A stretch of DNA of 64,000 nt, from contig NZ_JAKZLB010000004.1 of NCBI RefSeq assembly GCF_022808865.1, positions 1 through 64,000 of the forward strand, read 5' to 3'. Each line of letters begins with the position of its first letter. Position 1 is the stretch's first letter. Under the pieces are notes generated by a model. That model did not search any database and was not told where the DNA came from. It worked only from the letters and a program-made list of their open reading frames with translations. Origin of the DNA: Geothrix oryzisoli (GTDB taxonomy: Bacteria > Acidobacteriota > Holophagae > Holophagales > Holophagaceae). The position numbers and the translations under genes were made by a program. Below are positions 16,456 to 24,911 of the stretch, in pieces.

Positions 16456-19400
16456 ATGCGAGTCCAGCGTCTTTTCGCCCCCTTCCTCATCCTCGCCACG
16501 AGCTTGGCTCTGCATGCACAGGTCGAGCCGAACCTGCAGACCGCCACGGATCTGAGCGACGTCTATCAGTCCAGATCGGGGTCCTCCACCCTGGTGCTGA
16601 TTCTGGATAGCACTACCGCTAGCCGGGGCGTGTTCGAATCCTTCGATTACCTGACCAACAAAGCGCGAAGGGCCTTCCTCGGGGCGAACAACGGCATGGG
16701 GGGGAATCCTTCGCCGGGGGACGTCGGCTCCGATACGGTCTTTTCCAAACCAGGCCCGGCAGGTACGGCCCTCAACAGGACGACCCCCATTCTCGGCTAT
16801 GTGTTCGGTATCAAGAGATCGGGGACCAGGGCTGAAGTGCGCATGTACACATGGCCCAGCGGCGCTCCCCTCACCGTTCGAACGGCCATCGGAGGCAATA
16901 CCGAAGTCGTGGGCTACCCGCAGGCCTATTCAGGGTCCGGTACCGCGATGACTGAGGTCGCCTGGAACACCGATGCGCTCACCACCTTGCGGAACAATGG
17001 GAGCCCCGTCACCCACATCCGCTTCACGATCAACAGCCGCACCATCGACCTGCCCTGTCCCTGGAGAATCCACGACAGCACCAGTGCCGTGGCCCAGCCG
17101 CCAGCCCCGACCAAGGAAGTCCCCTTCCCCCCGATCCAGGCCTACCAGCGGAACTTCCAGAGGAATCAGACTTATCAATCGGGTCACACGGGCATTCCGT
17201 ACGATGTGTATTCGGACCAAAGCGCCAACGCCACCCGCACCATCCTGGGTTATGCGGACACGATCATCGGGCAGTTCTACTACTCTCCGGACTACCTCGC
17301 CTGGATTTTCTACGGGAAGTCGATCCGGGGAGCCTATGCATTGACGGGCAACAAAGCCGGCACCGTGGACTGGACGGCCAATTCATACGGGTACGCCGGA
17401 GGCTACGCGGTCCCCACCGTTACGGACACCGTGACCATCTCTGACGGATCCACCGGAACGACAACGGCCAAAGGCGAAGGTTTCGCCAACCACCTGCCGA
17501 ACATGACCCGCCTGCAGGCGGAGAAGGCCGCCGTCATCAACGCCTTCATCGACAAGCTGGACAAGGCCACCTGGTACTACCGGTTCCTGGCGCCCGCCTA
17601 CGGCGACCCAAATAACGATGAGGAGCTGACCTCTTCCCTCACGGCCTACGCCACGCCTTCCAGCTATCAGGCGGACCGCTCGGGGGCCGAGACGAACCCA
17701 AACTACCTGTCTGACTTGAGGCAGCTGACGCTATCACTCCTCACAAGCCAAACTTCGGCGCTCCAGACCATCGGGGCCAAGGACATGGTGGGAACCCAGG
17801 CCGTGGCCAACTCGAGTTTTGGGTCCAACCTTGATTCCCTGGACGCCTATACGCCGGAACCCCTGGCGGTGGCCCTTGCGAACACCTACCGCAAGATCGT
17901 GCGTGACACCACCAAGTTCGCCACCGGTGATTGCAGCGGGAAGATATTCGTGGCCCCGATCTCCGCGAACGGCATGAACGACTCCTTGACCTTGAGCGGC
18001 GACCAAAAAGCCGCCTACAACGGAAACAGCGCCGGCTACTACTCCTATACCCATGGCAATACCGGACTGAGCAAGGGCGGCATCAATTATCCCGACGCCA
18101 ATGTCACCAGCGCCATGCAGAACAACAGCTTCGCGCCTGGAAGCGACTATTTCCACCCGGCTACCATGTCGGCCTCAGCGGCCTTCGGACTGCCCGGTGT
18201 AACCAACAACACGTCCGCCTACGACGCCCCCTGGAACGACCCCGTCACCAAGAAGACCCGGGGTATCCAGACCATGTGCATCAGCTTGGCGGTTCCAGGA
18301 ACCTACGTGCTGGCCAGCGACAACAACGGCCGCAACCCCCACGAAGAGTTCTTTGACGTGGCCCAGTGGGGCAATCCCAGCAACAAACGATGGAGCCCGT
18401 CCAATCCGGCCCCTTCCTCTGACCTGATCTATTTCTACCAGCCAGCCAACGCCAACAACGTCCGGTATTTCCCCTCCGCCGACCCGGCCTCACTGGAACA
18501 GGCGCTTTTCAACATCGGCAATTTCATCGTCTACGGCAAGGCGGCCCTCTCGGCCCCGGCGACTCCCGCGACCGGCATCCAGAATGCCAACCAGGCCTAC
18601 TTCGGCACGTTCCAGACCACCGCCAGCACCTCCGCCTCTGACCGGGTGCCCTTGTGGGCCGGGAACCTCTACGCCATCGGCCTCCAGCGTACCGTCATCC
18701 CCGGAGTGACTGCGGGATCGGTCCAGAGTGTGTTCAAGTTCTACGGGATCAATGACGGTACCAAGAAATACGAGACGGTCAATAACGTCGGCACCAATAC
18801 GGCCGATTTCGATGTGCTCAACCTCTGGAGCGCCTACATCGTTTTCGGGAAGTACCAGAACACGACCGTCAACACGGAAAAGATCCTGGGTGGCGCCGCC
18901 CTTTCGTGGAAGAACCGCAGCGCCTACATCATGGGCTCTCCAGACAGCAGCACAGGCGGAAGGGACATCGAGCTCTACGTCCACTCCGACAATGGGACGA
19001 CCGACAACGCAGCTCAACTCAGCCGGATCATCTCCTGGATCACGGTCAAGGATCCCACGAACCGGTACTACCTCTCCTCCATGATCAGGGGAGGTGGGGC
19101 CAGTCCGACCAACGACGACGCCCGCAATCTCATGCGCTTCCTGCTGGGGGCCTTTGAACCTACCGACAATGCCAACCTGCTCAACCGTGACAAGTTCGAC
19201 ACCGATAATTCGAAGACGACCAAACCCCTCCTCGGCCACCTCAACATCATGGGCGACATCGTGAACTCCGCCCCGCAGGCCGTGGAGCTCTCCAAAGACC
19301 TGGCGGATACGCTGCCCGATGCCCTAAAAAAAGATGACTTCTATACCAACGCCTACGACTCCACTCAATACACAGATCCCCACACCCGGCTCATCCTGGT

Positions 19401-21219
19401 CGGGACTAATACCGGGCACCTGCACTGCTTCGTCGAAGTGGCCGCGAAATCCATCAACACCCTGACCAATCCCGACGGGTTCTACACCGCGAAAGCCTAT
19501 GAGCTCTGGACCTTCATCCCCCCGAACCTCTTCCCCATGCTCTGGGATCTCTACAACCAGAAGACCCAGACCGATGCCACCATCTTCAAGCATCACTACG
19601 GCGTGGATGGCGACCCGGTGCTCTTCCACGTCGACAAGGCGCCTTCGGGAGCCATCATCGGGGACACCCGGGTCAGCGTGGGTGAGGATGCGGCCATCAT
19701 CTTCAGCTTCCGGAAGGGCGCCCGCGATTACTTCACCATCAAGATCTCCGATAGTTCCAACAGCGCCACCACACCCTCCTCACCGCACCTGGCCTGGTGG
19801 ATCCGTCCGATCACCGGGGATCTCATCACATCAAAACTCAAGTCCTCCTCCCAGGCATCGCTCCTCCGCACCATGGGCATGAGCACTTCGGTGCCATCCT
19901 TCGGCTACGTCAAGGACAAGAACGGAGCACTCACTCGCGTGGTCTTCATCACGGGTGGCTACACCAATACCGAGATCAACACTCGGTACAAGAACGATGA
20001 TGCCATTCAGGGCACCTCCTATTTTGGGGACGGCCTGGGTCGGCTCGTCATGGCCCTCAACCCTATGACTGGCGAGCATGTCCGAGAGAATCCATGGGAC
20101 TTCCGCGCCACCGCCGTGGGCGCCATCGCCGGCGGTGTCGTGCCAGTGGAGGTCCTGAATCTGGGGACCGGCCTGACCCATCGCATCTATTTTGGTGATT
20201 TCACAGGCAGTGTCTGGGCCCTCAATGCGGACAAGTCCGCTACGGCCTCGGGCTACCGAGCCGACCTCCCCGACATCAACGCATGGTATTCCAATGACAA
20301 GGTCAGGCTGATCTATTCGGACCCCAAGGTTCGGTTCACCACTGCCCCCGACGCCTTCCGCCTGCCCGGTGATTTCCCCGTGCTGATGGCGGCAGGAACC
20401 TCCTCAACTCGGCCATTGACGGTGATGGTGTCCATCGGGTCTGGAGATCGCAATAACCCCATCGATGCGCCCGAAGACTTCACCTATGTCGACAAGAACG
20501 GGGTCACCCAGTCGGTCTCTCCGACCATCGCCGAATACAACAGGTTCTATACCTTTGCCGATCTCCAGAACTCCAGCGGGGCGCTGGACATCGCCACCCT
20601 CCAGAAGATCGACAGTTCGTGGGCGACCAGCTACAGCGACCCGAAAGTGACCCCGGGCAGCAGCAGCTATCTCTGGGGGTCGTTCAGCACTGCGACCAAC
20701 ACAGGCTCCAATTACCACTACGGGTACTACTTGGATCTGCCCCACAACGACAGCACCAACGCCCTGCTGGCGCCGGCTGGAAACAGTCCAAACCGGACCC
20801 GCGACAAGGTGCTTGTCAGCCCCCTCATCAAGCAGGGGTCCCTCTTCTACTCTCTTTACAACGTCTACGGTTCGAGTGGGTTCGGCTGCTCGCCCTTCTC
20901 CACCACCCGAACCTTCCGACAGTGCGACATCACCCGCCCTCTCTACTTCGATCCCGAGATCGATGTGACCTCATCCAAGGTAGGTGACACCAACGGCGGC
21001 GGCCTCAACAAGAGCACCGACGGATGCAGCGGCTTGGCCTTCACGTTCAACTCTCTGTCCAGCCAACTCGTGGATGCCGGCGACTACGTGATGCAGGGCG
21101 GGGCCAAGGCCTCGACCGAGACGAACCTGGCCGGTTCCAACACACCTGATATCCAGGCTGTGAAAGACACTGAGAGCAATCCCGGCTTCCGCCTTCGCTC
21201 CTGGCGCGTCGTCCGGTAG
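16456..21219 (+). CDS. pilY1: PilY1-like type IV pilus tip-associated protein
   Basis: This 1587-aa exported protein has a signal peptide (RLFAPFLILATSLALHAQ). The last third has the PilY1 beta-propeller features: LLGHLNIMGDIVNSAPQAVE, LILVGTNTGHLHCFVE, FIPPNLFPMLWDLY, HHYGVDGDPVLFHVD and IYFGDFTGSVWALNADKS. PilY1 proteins sit at the pilus tip and govern adhesion and retraction. The calcium loop that in Pseudomonas PilY1 precedes the (V/I)Y-x-GD-x-x-G motif is not recognisable here; the corresponding stretch reads EVLNLGTGLTHR (about residues 1232-1243). The long N-terminal half may be an adhesin domain, unassigned by me. Confidence 0.9.
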   Translation: MRVQRLFAPFLILATSLALHAQVEPNLQTATDLSDVYQSRSGSSTLVLILDSTTASRGVFESFDYLTNKARRAFLGANNGMGGNPSPGDVGSDTVFSKPGPAGTALNRTTPILGYVFGIKRSGTRAEVRMYTWPSGAPLTVRTAIGGNTEVVGYPQAYSGSGTAMTEVAWNTDALTTLRNNGSPVTHIRFTINSRTIDLPCPWRIHDSTSAVAQPPAPTKEVPFPPIQAYQRNFQRNQTYQSGHTGIPYDVYSDQSANATRTILGYADTIIGQFYYSPDYLAWIFYGKSIRGAYALTGNKAGTVDWTANSYGYAGGYAVPTVTDTVTISDGSTGTTTAKGEGFANHLPNMTRLQAEKAAVINAFIDKLDKATWYYRFLAPAYGDPNNDEELTSSLTAYATPSSYQADRSGAETNPNYLSDLRQLTLSLLTSQTSALQTIGAKDMVGTQAVANSSFGSNLDSLDAYTPEPLAVALANTYRKIVRDTTKFATGDCSGKIFVAPISANGMNDSLTLSGDQKAAYNGNSAGYYSYTHGNTGLSKGGINYPDANVTSAMQNNSFAPGSDYFHPATMSASAAFGLPGVTNNTSAYDAPWNDPVTKKTRGIQTMCISLAVPGTYVLASDNNGRNPHEEFFDVAQWGNPSNKRWSPSNPAPSSDLIYFYQPANANNVRYFPSADPASLEQALFNIGNFIVYGKAALSAPATPATGIQNANQAYFGTFQTTASTSASDRVPLWAGNLYAIGLQRTVIPGVTAGSVQSVFKFYGINDGTKKYETVNNVGTNTADFDVLNLWSAYIVFGKYQNTTVNTEKILGGAALSWKNRSAYIMGSPDSSTGGRDIELYVHSDNGTTDNAAQLSRIISWITVKDPTNRYYLSSMIRGGGASPTNDDARNLMRFLLGAFEPTDNANLLNRDKFDTDNSKTTKPLLGHLNIMGDIVNSAPQAVELSKDLADTLPDALKKDDFYTNAYDSTQYTDPHTRLILVGTNTGHLHCFVEVAAKSINTLTNPDGFYTAKAYELWTFIPPNLFPMLWDLYNQKTQTDATIFKHHYGVDGDPVLFHVDKAPSGAIIGDTRVSVGEDAAIIFSFRKGARDYFTIKISDSSNSATTPSSPHLAWWIRPITGDLITSKLKSSSQASLLRTMGMSTSVPSFGYVKDKNGALTRVVFITGGYTNTEINTRYKNDDAIQGTSYFGDGLGRLVMALNPMTGEHVRENPWDFRATAVGAIAGGVVPVEVLNLGTGLTHRIYFGDFTGSVWALNADKSATASGYRADLPDINAWYSNDKVRLIYSDPKVRFTTAPDAFRLPGDFPVLMAAGTSSTRPLTVMVSIGSGDRNNPIDAPEDFTYVDKNGVTQSVSPTIAEYNRFYTFADLQNSSGALDIATLQKIDSSWATSYSDPKVTPGSSSYLWGSFSTATNTGSNYHYGYYLDLPHNDSTNALLAPAGNSPNRTRDKVLVSPLIKQGSLFYSLYNVYGSSGFGCSPFSTTRTFRQCDITRPLYFDPEIDVTSSKVGDTNGGGLNKSTDGCSGLAFTFNSLSSQLVDAGDYVMQGGAKASTETNLAGSNTPDIQAVKDTESNPGFRLRSWRVVR

Positions 21220-21240
21220 GTTCGAGCAGTTCCAAACCAT

Positions 21241-21263
21241 GGGCCCCTTCGGGGGCCCTTTTT
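21241..21263 (+). terminator. Rho-independent terminator of the pilus operon
   Basis: GGGCCCC (21241-21247), the stable loop TTCG and GGGGCCC (21252-21258) are followed by TTTTT. It lies 22 bp after the pilY1 stop and its T-run touches the priA stop region, so it closes the five-gene pilus transcript. Confidence 0.85.
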
Positions 21264-23533
21264 CATCCGAACTGGATGGGATCCCGGTCGAGGCTGATGG
21301 GACCGGCGGGCGGCAGAGGGTGGCGGGCGAGGACTTCGCCGAGGGCGCCGCGAGTACCCTTGAGCAGGAGGTGCATGCGCCAGCGGTCGCGCACGCGGGG
21401 CACGGGCGCCTCCAGGGGGCCGAGCACGCGCAGGCCGGGAACGGAGAGCCGCTGCCGGAACCCATCCAGGGCCTCCTGGGCCTCCCGCAGGGTGTCGGCC
21501 TCGGCGCGGTAGAGGGAGAGGGCCGTGAAGGGCGGGTAGCCCAGGCCCTCACGAAAGGGCAGTTCCGAGGCCGCGAAGCCTTCGAAGTCCTGGGCCAGGG
21601 CGAAGGTGATGGCGGGATGCTCCGGCGAGTAGGTCTGGAGGATCACGCGGCCGGCCAGCTCGGCGCGGCCCGCGCGGCCCGCCACCTGGGTAAGCAGCTG
21701 GAACGTGCGCTCGGAGGCCCGGAAATCAGGCACCTTCAGGCCCTGGTCCGCGTTGAGCACCCCCACGAGGGTGAGCTTCGGAAAGGTGTGGCCCTTGGCC
21801 AGCATCTGGGTGCCCACCAGGATGTCCACTTCCCCGGCCTCGGCCGCCAGCAGGCCCGCCTCGAAGGAGCCCCGGCGCCGGGTGGTGTCGCGATCCAGCC
21901 GCAGGATGCGGGCGGCGGGGAAGAGCTGGTTCAGATGCTCTTCCACCTGCTCCGTGCCTTCGCCCACGCCCCGCAGGTGATCCGCGCCGCAGTCGGGGCA
22001 GGCCTCCGGCGGCACGGTCTCATGGTCGCAGAGGTGGCAGCGCAACCGGAAATCACCTCGGTGGTAGGTGAGGGAAATGGCACAGTGCGGGCAGCCCAGG
22101 GTCTTGCCACAGGCCCGGCACATCCAGAAGTTCTCGTAGCCGCGCCGGTTCAGCAGCAGGAGGGCCTGCTCGCCCCGGGCCACGGTCTCGGTGAGGGCCT
22201 GCATCAGCGGTGGCGCAAGGATAACCTTCCGGCGCATCTGCCGGTAGGCGTCCCGAAGGTCGACAACCTCCACGCTGGGCAGCGTGATGCCTGCGGGCCG
22301 CTGCTTCAGCTGCAGGAGCCGGTAGCGGCCCACCTGCGCGGCCTGCCAGCTCTCCAGGCTGGGCGTGGCGCTGCCCAGGAGGATGGGGCAGCCTTCCAGC
22401 TGGGCCCGCTTGATGGCCAGGTCCCGGGCATGGATGCGGGGATGCTCCTCGGACTTGTACGAGCCCTCGTGCTCCTCGTCCACGACGATGAGGCCGATGT
22501 CACGCAGGGGGGCCAGCACGGCGTTCCGAACCCCCACGAAGAGGTCGGCCCCGTTGAAGAGCAGGCGCACCACGTCGCCGTGCTTCTCCCCGGCGTTCAG
22601 TCCCGCGTGGCCCACGGCGATGCGGCCGGGGAAGCGGGCCTCCAGGCGATCCAGAAGCCGGGAGGTGAGACCGATCTCCGGGACCAGCCAGAGCACCCGC
22701 CGGCCGGCGGCCAGCACGCGCTCGGCCAGGGCCAAGTACACCTCGGTCTTGCCGGAGCCCGTCACACCCTGGAGCAGGTGGACGCCGAAGGCCCCAAGGA
22801 CCACGGACTCCAGGGCAACCCGCTGCTCCTCGTTCAGCGCCACCGTGCGGTCCACCCCGGCCTCGCGCCGCTGGCCCAGCAGATCCACCCGCTTCATCCG
22901 CTCGATGAGCCCCCGCTTTTCCAGGGTGCCCAGCACTGAAGGGCCGACCCCGGCGGATTCCAGCAGCTCGGTCTCCATCAGCGCGCCCCCCGCGTCCTCC
23001 AGGGCCAGCAGCACCTTGGCCTGGGACGGGGTCACCCGGGGCGGATGGGGCGCCCCCGTGAGGCGGACTTCCGTGAACCCGGCACCCCGCAGCAGGGGGC
23101 GGTGCAGCAGCGTCGGCAGGATGGACGGATCGCGGTGCCAGGCTTCACCCAGGTCGGCGAGCACCTTCCAGGCGTCCCGATCTCGGTGAAAGGACAGGCG
23201 CTGCCCATCCTCATCCGCCTCCCAGTGGGGCAGCAGGGCCTGGGGCAGGCTCAGAGGCAGCAGGTGGGCCTCCAGGCAGCCGTAGTAGCGGGCGGCGAAG
23301 GCCTGCAGCTCGCGCAGCTTCGAGGGCAACAGGGGGAAGGGGTCGATGACCGCGTCCACGGGGCGCAGCTTCGCGGCGGGCGGCGCGGGATCGGGCCCCA
23401 TAGCCAAGCCCACCGCCAGGCTGTTCCGGACCCGGACCTGCACCCGCACGCCTGCGGGAAGGTCCTCCGGCGCCAGGTAGGTGAGTGGAGGCAGGGGGCG
23501 GTTCAGCTGGATGCGGGTGGGAACGAGGACCAT
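21263..23533 (-). CDS. priA: Primosomal replication restart helicase PriA
   Basis: The 756-aa protein has the PriA order: an N-terminal DNA-binding domain (TRIQLNRPLPPLTY...VRVQVRV), Walker A GVTGSGKT (256-263), the DEEH Walker B (VVDEEHEGSYK), GSATPSLESW, and the eight-cysteine zinc region (CRACGKTLGCPHC ... RCHLCDHETVPPEACPDCGADHL) before helicase motifs VGTQMLAKGHTFP and QVAGRAGRAE. PriA reloads the replicative helicase at stalled forks. It is divergent from tsaD with 23 bp between starts. Confidence 0.96.
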   Translation of the reverse strand: MVLVPTRIQLNRPLPPLTYLAPEDLPAGVRVQVRVRNSLAVGLAMGPDPAPPAAKLRPVDAVIDPFPLLPSKLRELQAFAARYYGCLEAHLLPLSLPQALLPHWEADEDGQRLSFHRDRDAWKVLADLGEAWHRDPSILPTLLHRPLLRGAGFTEVRLTGAPHPPRVTPSQAKVLLALEDAGGALMETELLESAGVGPSVLGTLEKRGLIERMKRVDLLGQRREAGVDRTVALNEEQRVALESVVLGAFGVHLLQGVTGSGKTEVYLALAERVLAAGRRVLWLVPEIGLTSRLLDRLEARFPGRIAVGHAGLNAGEKHGDVVRLLFNGADLFVGVRNAVLAPLRDIGLIVVDEEHEGSYKSEEHPRIHARDLAIKRAQLEGCPILLGSATPSLESWQAAQVGRYRLLQLKQRPAGITLPSVEVVDLRDAYRQMRRKVILAPPLMQALTETVARGEQALLLLNRRGYENFWMCRACGKTLGCPHCAISLTYHRGDFRLRCHLCDHETVPPEACPDCGADHLRGVGEGTEQVEEHLNQLFPAARILRLDRDTTRRRGSFEAGLLAAEAGEVDILVGTQMLAKGHTFPKLTLVGVLNADQGLKVPDFRASERTFQLLTQVAGRAGRAELAGRVILQTYSPEHPAITFALAQDFEGFAASELPFREGLGYPPFTALSLYRAEADTLREAQEALDGFRQRLSVPGLRVLGPLEAPVPRVRDRWRMHLLLKGTRGALGEVLARHPLPPAGPISLDRDPIQFG

Positions 23534-23556
23534 TGGGGCCAGGATACACTTGGCAG

Positions 23557-24579
23557 ATGCTGGTCCTCGGTCTGGAATCCTCCTGCGACGACTGCTCCGC
23601 CGCTGTCGTGGAGGAGACGCCCTCCGGCCCGAGGCTCCGCTCCCTGGTGCGCGAGAGCCAGGACGCCATCCACGGCCCCTTCGGCGGGGTGGTGCCGGAG
23701 CTGGCGGCGCGCGAGCACCTGCTGCAGGTGCGCGCGGTCATGGCCGAAGCCCTGGCGCAGGCCGGGATCCGCCTCCAGGGGCTCGACCGCCTGGCCGTCA
23801 CACGCGGTCCCGGGCTGGTCGGCAGCCTGCTGGCCACCTTCAGCGCCAGCAAGGCCGTGGCCTGGCGAACCGGGCTGCCCTGGGTGGGCGTCCACCACCT
23901 GCTGGGACACCTGAACGCCGCACGCTTCGCCGCGCCGGACCTGCCCTTCCCCGCCCTGGTGCTGCTGGTGTCCGGCGGCCACACGCACTTGTACCTGGCA
24001 CAGGACTGGACCTCGCTTCAGCTGCTCCAGAAAACCCGGGATGACGCCGCCGGCGAAGCCTTTGACAAGACCGCCCGCATGCTGAACCTGGGCTACCCCG
24101 GCGGCCCAGTAGTGGATGCCTGCGCCCGGGCGGCGGGGCGCGCCGCGGACCCCTTCACACCGCCCAAGTTCCGCGATGGCAAGGCCTCCTGGAGCTTCTC
24201 CGGCCTGAAGACGGCCGTGAAGCTGCGGGTGGAGCGGACTCCCCGCCTGGCCGAGGCGGGTGCTTCCGATCCCGAGGTGCAGGGCCTGTGCCGGAGCCTG
24301 CAGGAAGCCATCTCCTCGTGGCTGCTGAAGCCCGTTCCGGCGCTGGCCCGGGAGCAGGGCGCGCGCAGCCTGGTGATCAGCGGAGGCGTGGCCTGCAACT
24401 CCCAGCTGCGCGTCGATGCCGCGATCCTGGCGGCCCGGGAGGGCTTGGCGCTGGCCATCCCCGAACCGCGCCTCTGCACCGACAATGGCGCCATGATCGC
24501 CGCGGCCGGCGCCCTGCTGCCCCCGGACCCGGCCCCCTGGATCCAGAACGCCGACGCGGACCTCAAGCTGGGAGCCTGA
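23557..24579 (+). CDS. tsaD: tRNA N6-threonylcarbamoyltransferase TsaD
   Basis: TsaD transfers the threonylcarbamoyl group to adenine 37 of ANN-decoding tRNAs. The 340-aa protein has GLESSCDDCSAAVV at the N-terminus, the metal-binding WVGVHHLLGHLNAARF (H-x4-H), LLVSGGHTHLY, KTARMLNLGYPGGP and VISGGVACNSQLR, with DNGAMIAAAG at the end. ATG 23557 gives the family start; the frame is open further upstream, antisense to priA. It is followed 1 bp later by gatC. Confidence 0.96.
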   Translation: MLVLGLESSCDDCSAAVVEETPSGPRLRSLVRESQDAIHGPFGGVVPELAAREHLLQVRAVMAEALAQAGIRLQGLDRLAVTRGPGLVGSLLATFSASKAVAWRTGLPWVGVHHLLGHLNAARFAAPDLPFPALVLLVSGGHTHLYLAQDWTSLQLLQKTRDDAAGEAFDKTARMLNLGYPGGPVVDACARAAGRAADPFTPPKFRDGKASWSFSGLKTAVKLRVERTPRLAEAGASDPEVQGLCRSLQEAISSWLLKPVPALAREQGARSLVISGGVACNSQLRVDAAILAAREGLALAIPEPRLCTDNGAMIAAAGALLPPDPAPWIQNADADLKLGA

Positions 24580-24580
24580 C

Positions 24581-24865
24581 ATGGACGTGACCCGCGAGGA
24601 TGTGCTGCGCTGCGCCACCCTGGCCCACCTGAGCCTGTGCGAGGACGAGGTCGAACCCATGCGCCTGGCCATGGCGCAGATGCTCACCCATGCCGCCAGC
24701 CTGGACGAGCTGCTCCTGGACGGTGTGGAACCCATGCCGGCCGGTCTGGGGCGCCCCCTGCCCCGGCGGGAGGACGAACCGCGCGATGCGTTCACCCAGG
24801 CCCAGGCCCTGGCCAATGCACCCGACCAGGACCGGGGCCTGTTCGTGGTGCCGAAGGTCCTCTAG
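24581..24865 (+). CDS. gatC: Aspartyl/glutamyl-tRNA amidotransferase subunit C
   Basis: GatC stabilises the GatA/GatB core that amidates Glu-tRNA(Gln) or Asp-tRNA(Asn). The 94-aa protein shows VTREDVLRCATLAHLSLCEDEV, the loop GVEPMP, RREDEPRDAFTQAQALANAPD and the C-terminal GLFVVPKVL, all family features at the usual length. It is cotranscribed with tsaD. A strong hairpin follows at once, so gatA and gatB are not in this operon and lie outside the window. Confidence 0.92.
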   Translation: MDVTREDVLRCATLAHLSLCEDEVEPMRLAMAQMLTHAASLDELLLDGVEPMPAGLGRPLPRREDEPRDAFTQAQALANAPDQDRGLFVVPKVL

Positions 24866-24903
24866 ACCAGGCAGCGACCACGAACCGTGGCCGCTGCCTG
24901 GTC
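24865..24903. terminator. Bidirectional hairpin between gatC and the TonB-dependent receptor
   Basis: An 18-bp stem with one mismatch (24865-24882 paired with 24886-24903) and an AAC loop starts at the gatC stop and ends just before the convergent receptor gene. It has no long T-tract. Its position between two convergent genes suggests it serves both. Confidence 0.7.
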
Positions 24904-24911
24904 GGTGCGGA

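Noticed and set aside
21239-22939. 566-aa frame antisense to priA
   Set aside because: No recognisable domain; priA has all helicase and zinc motifs.
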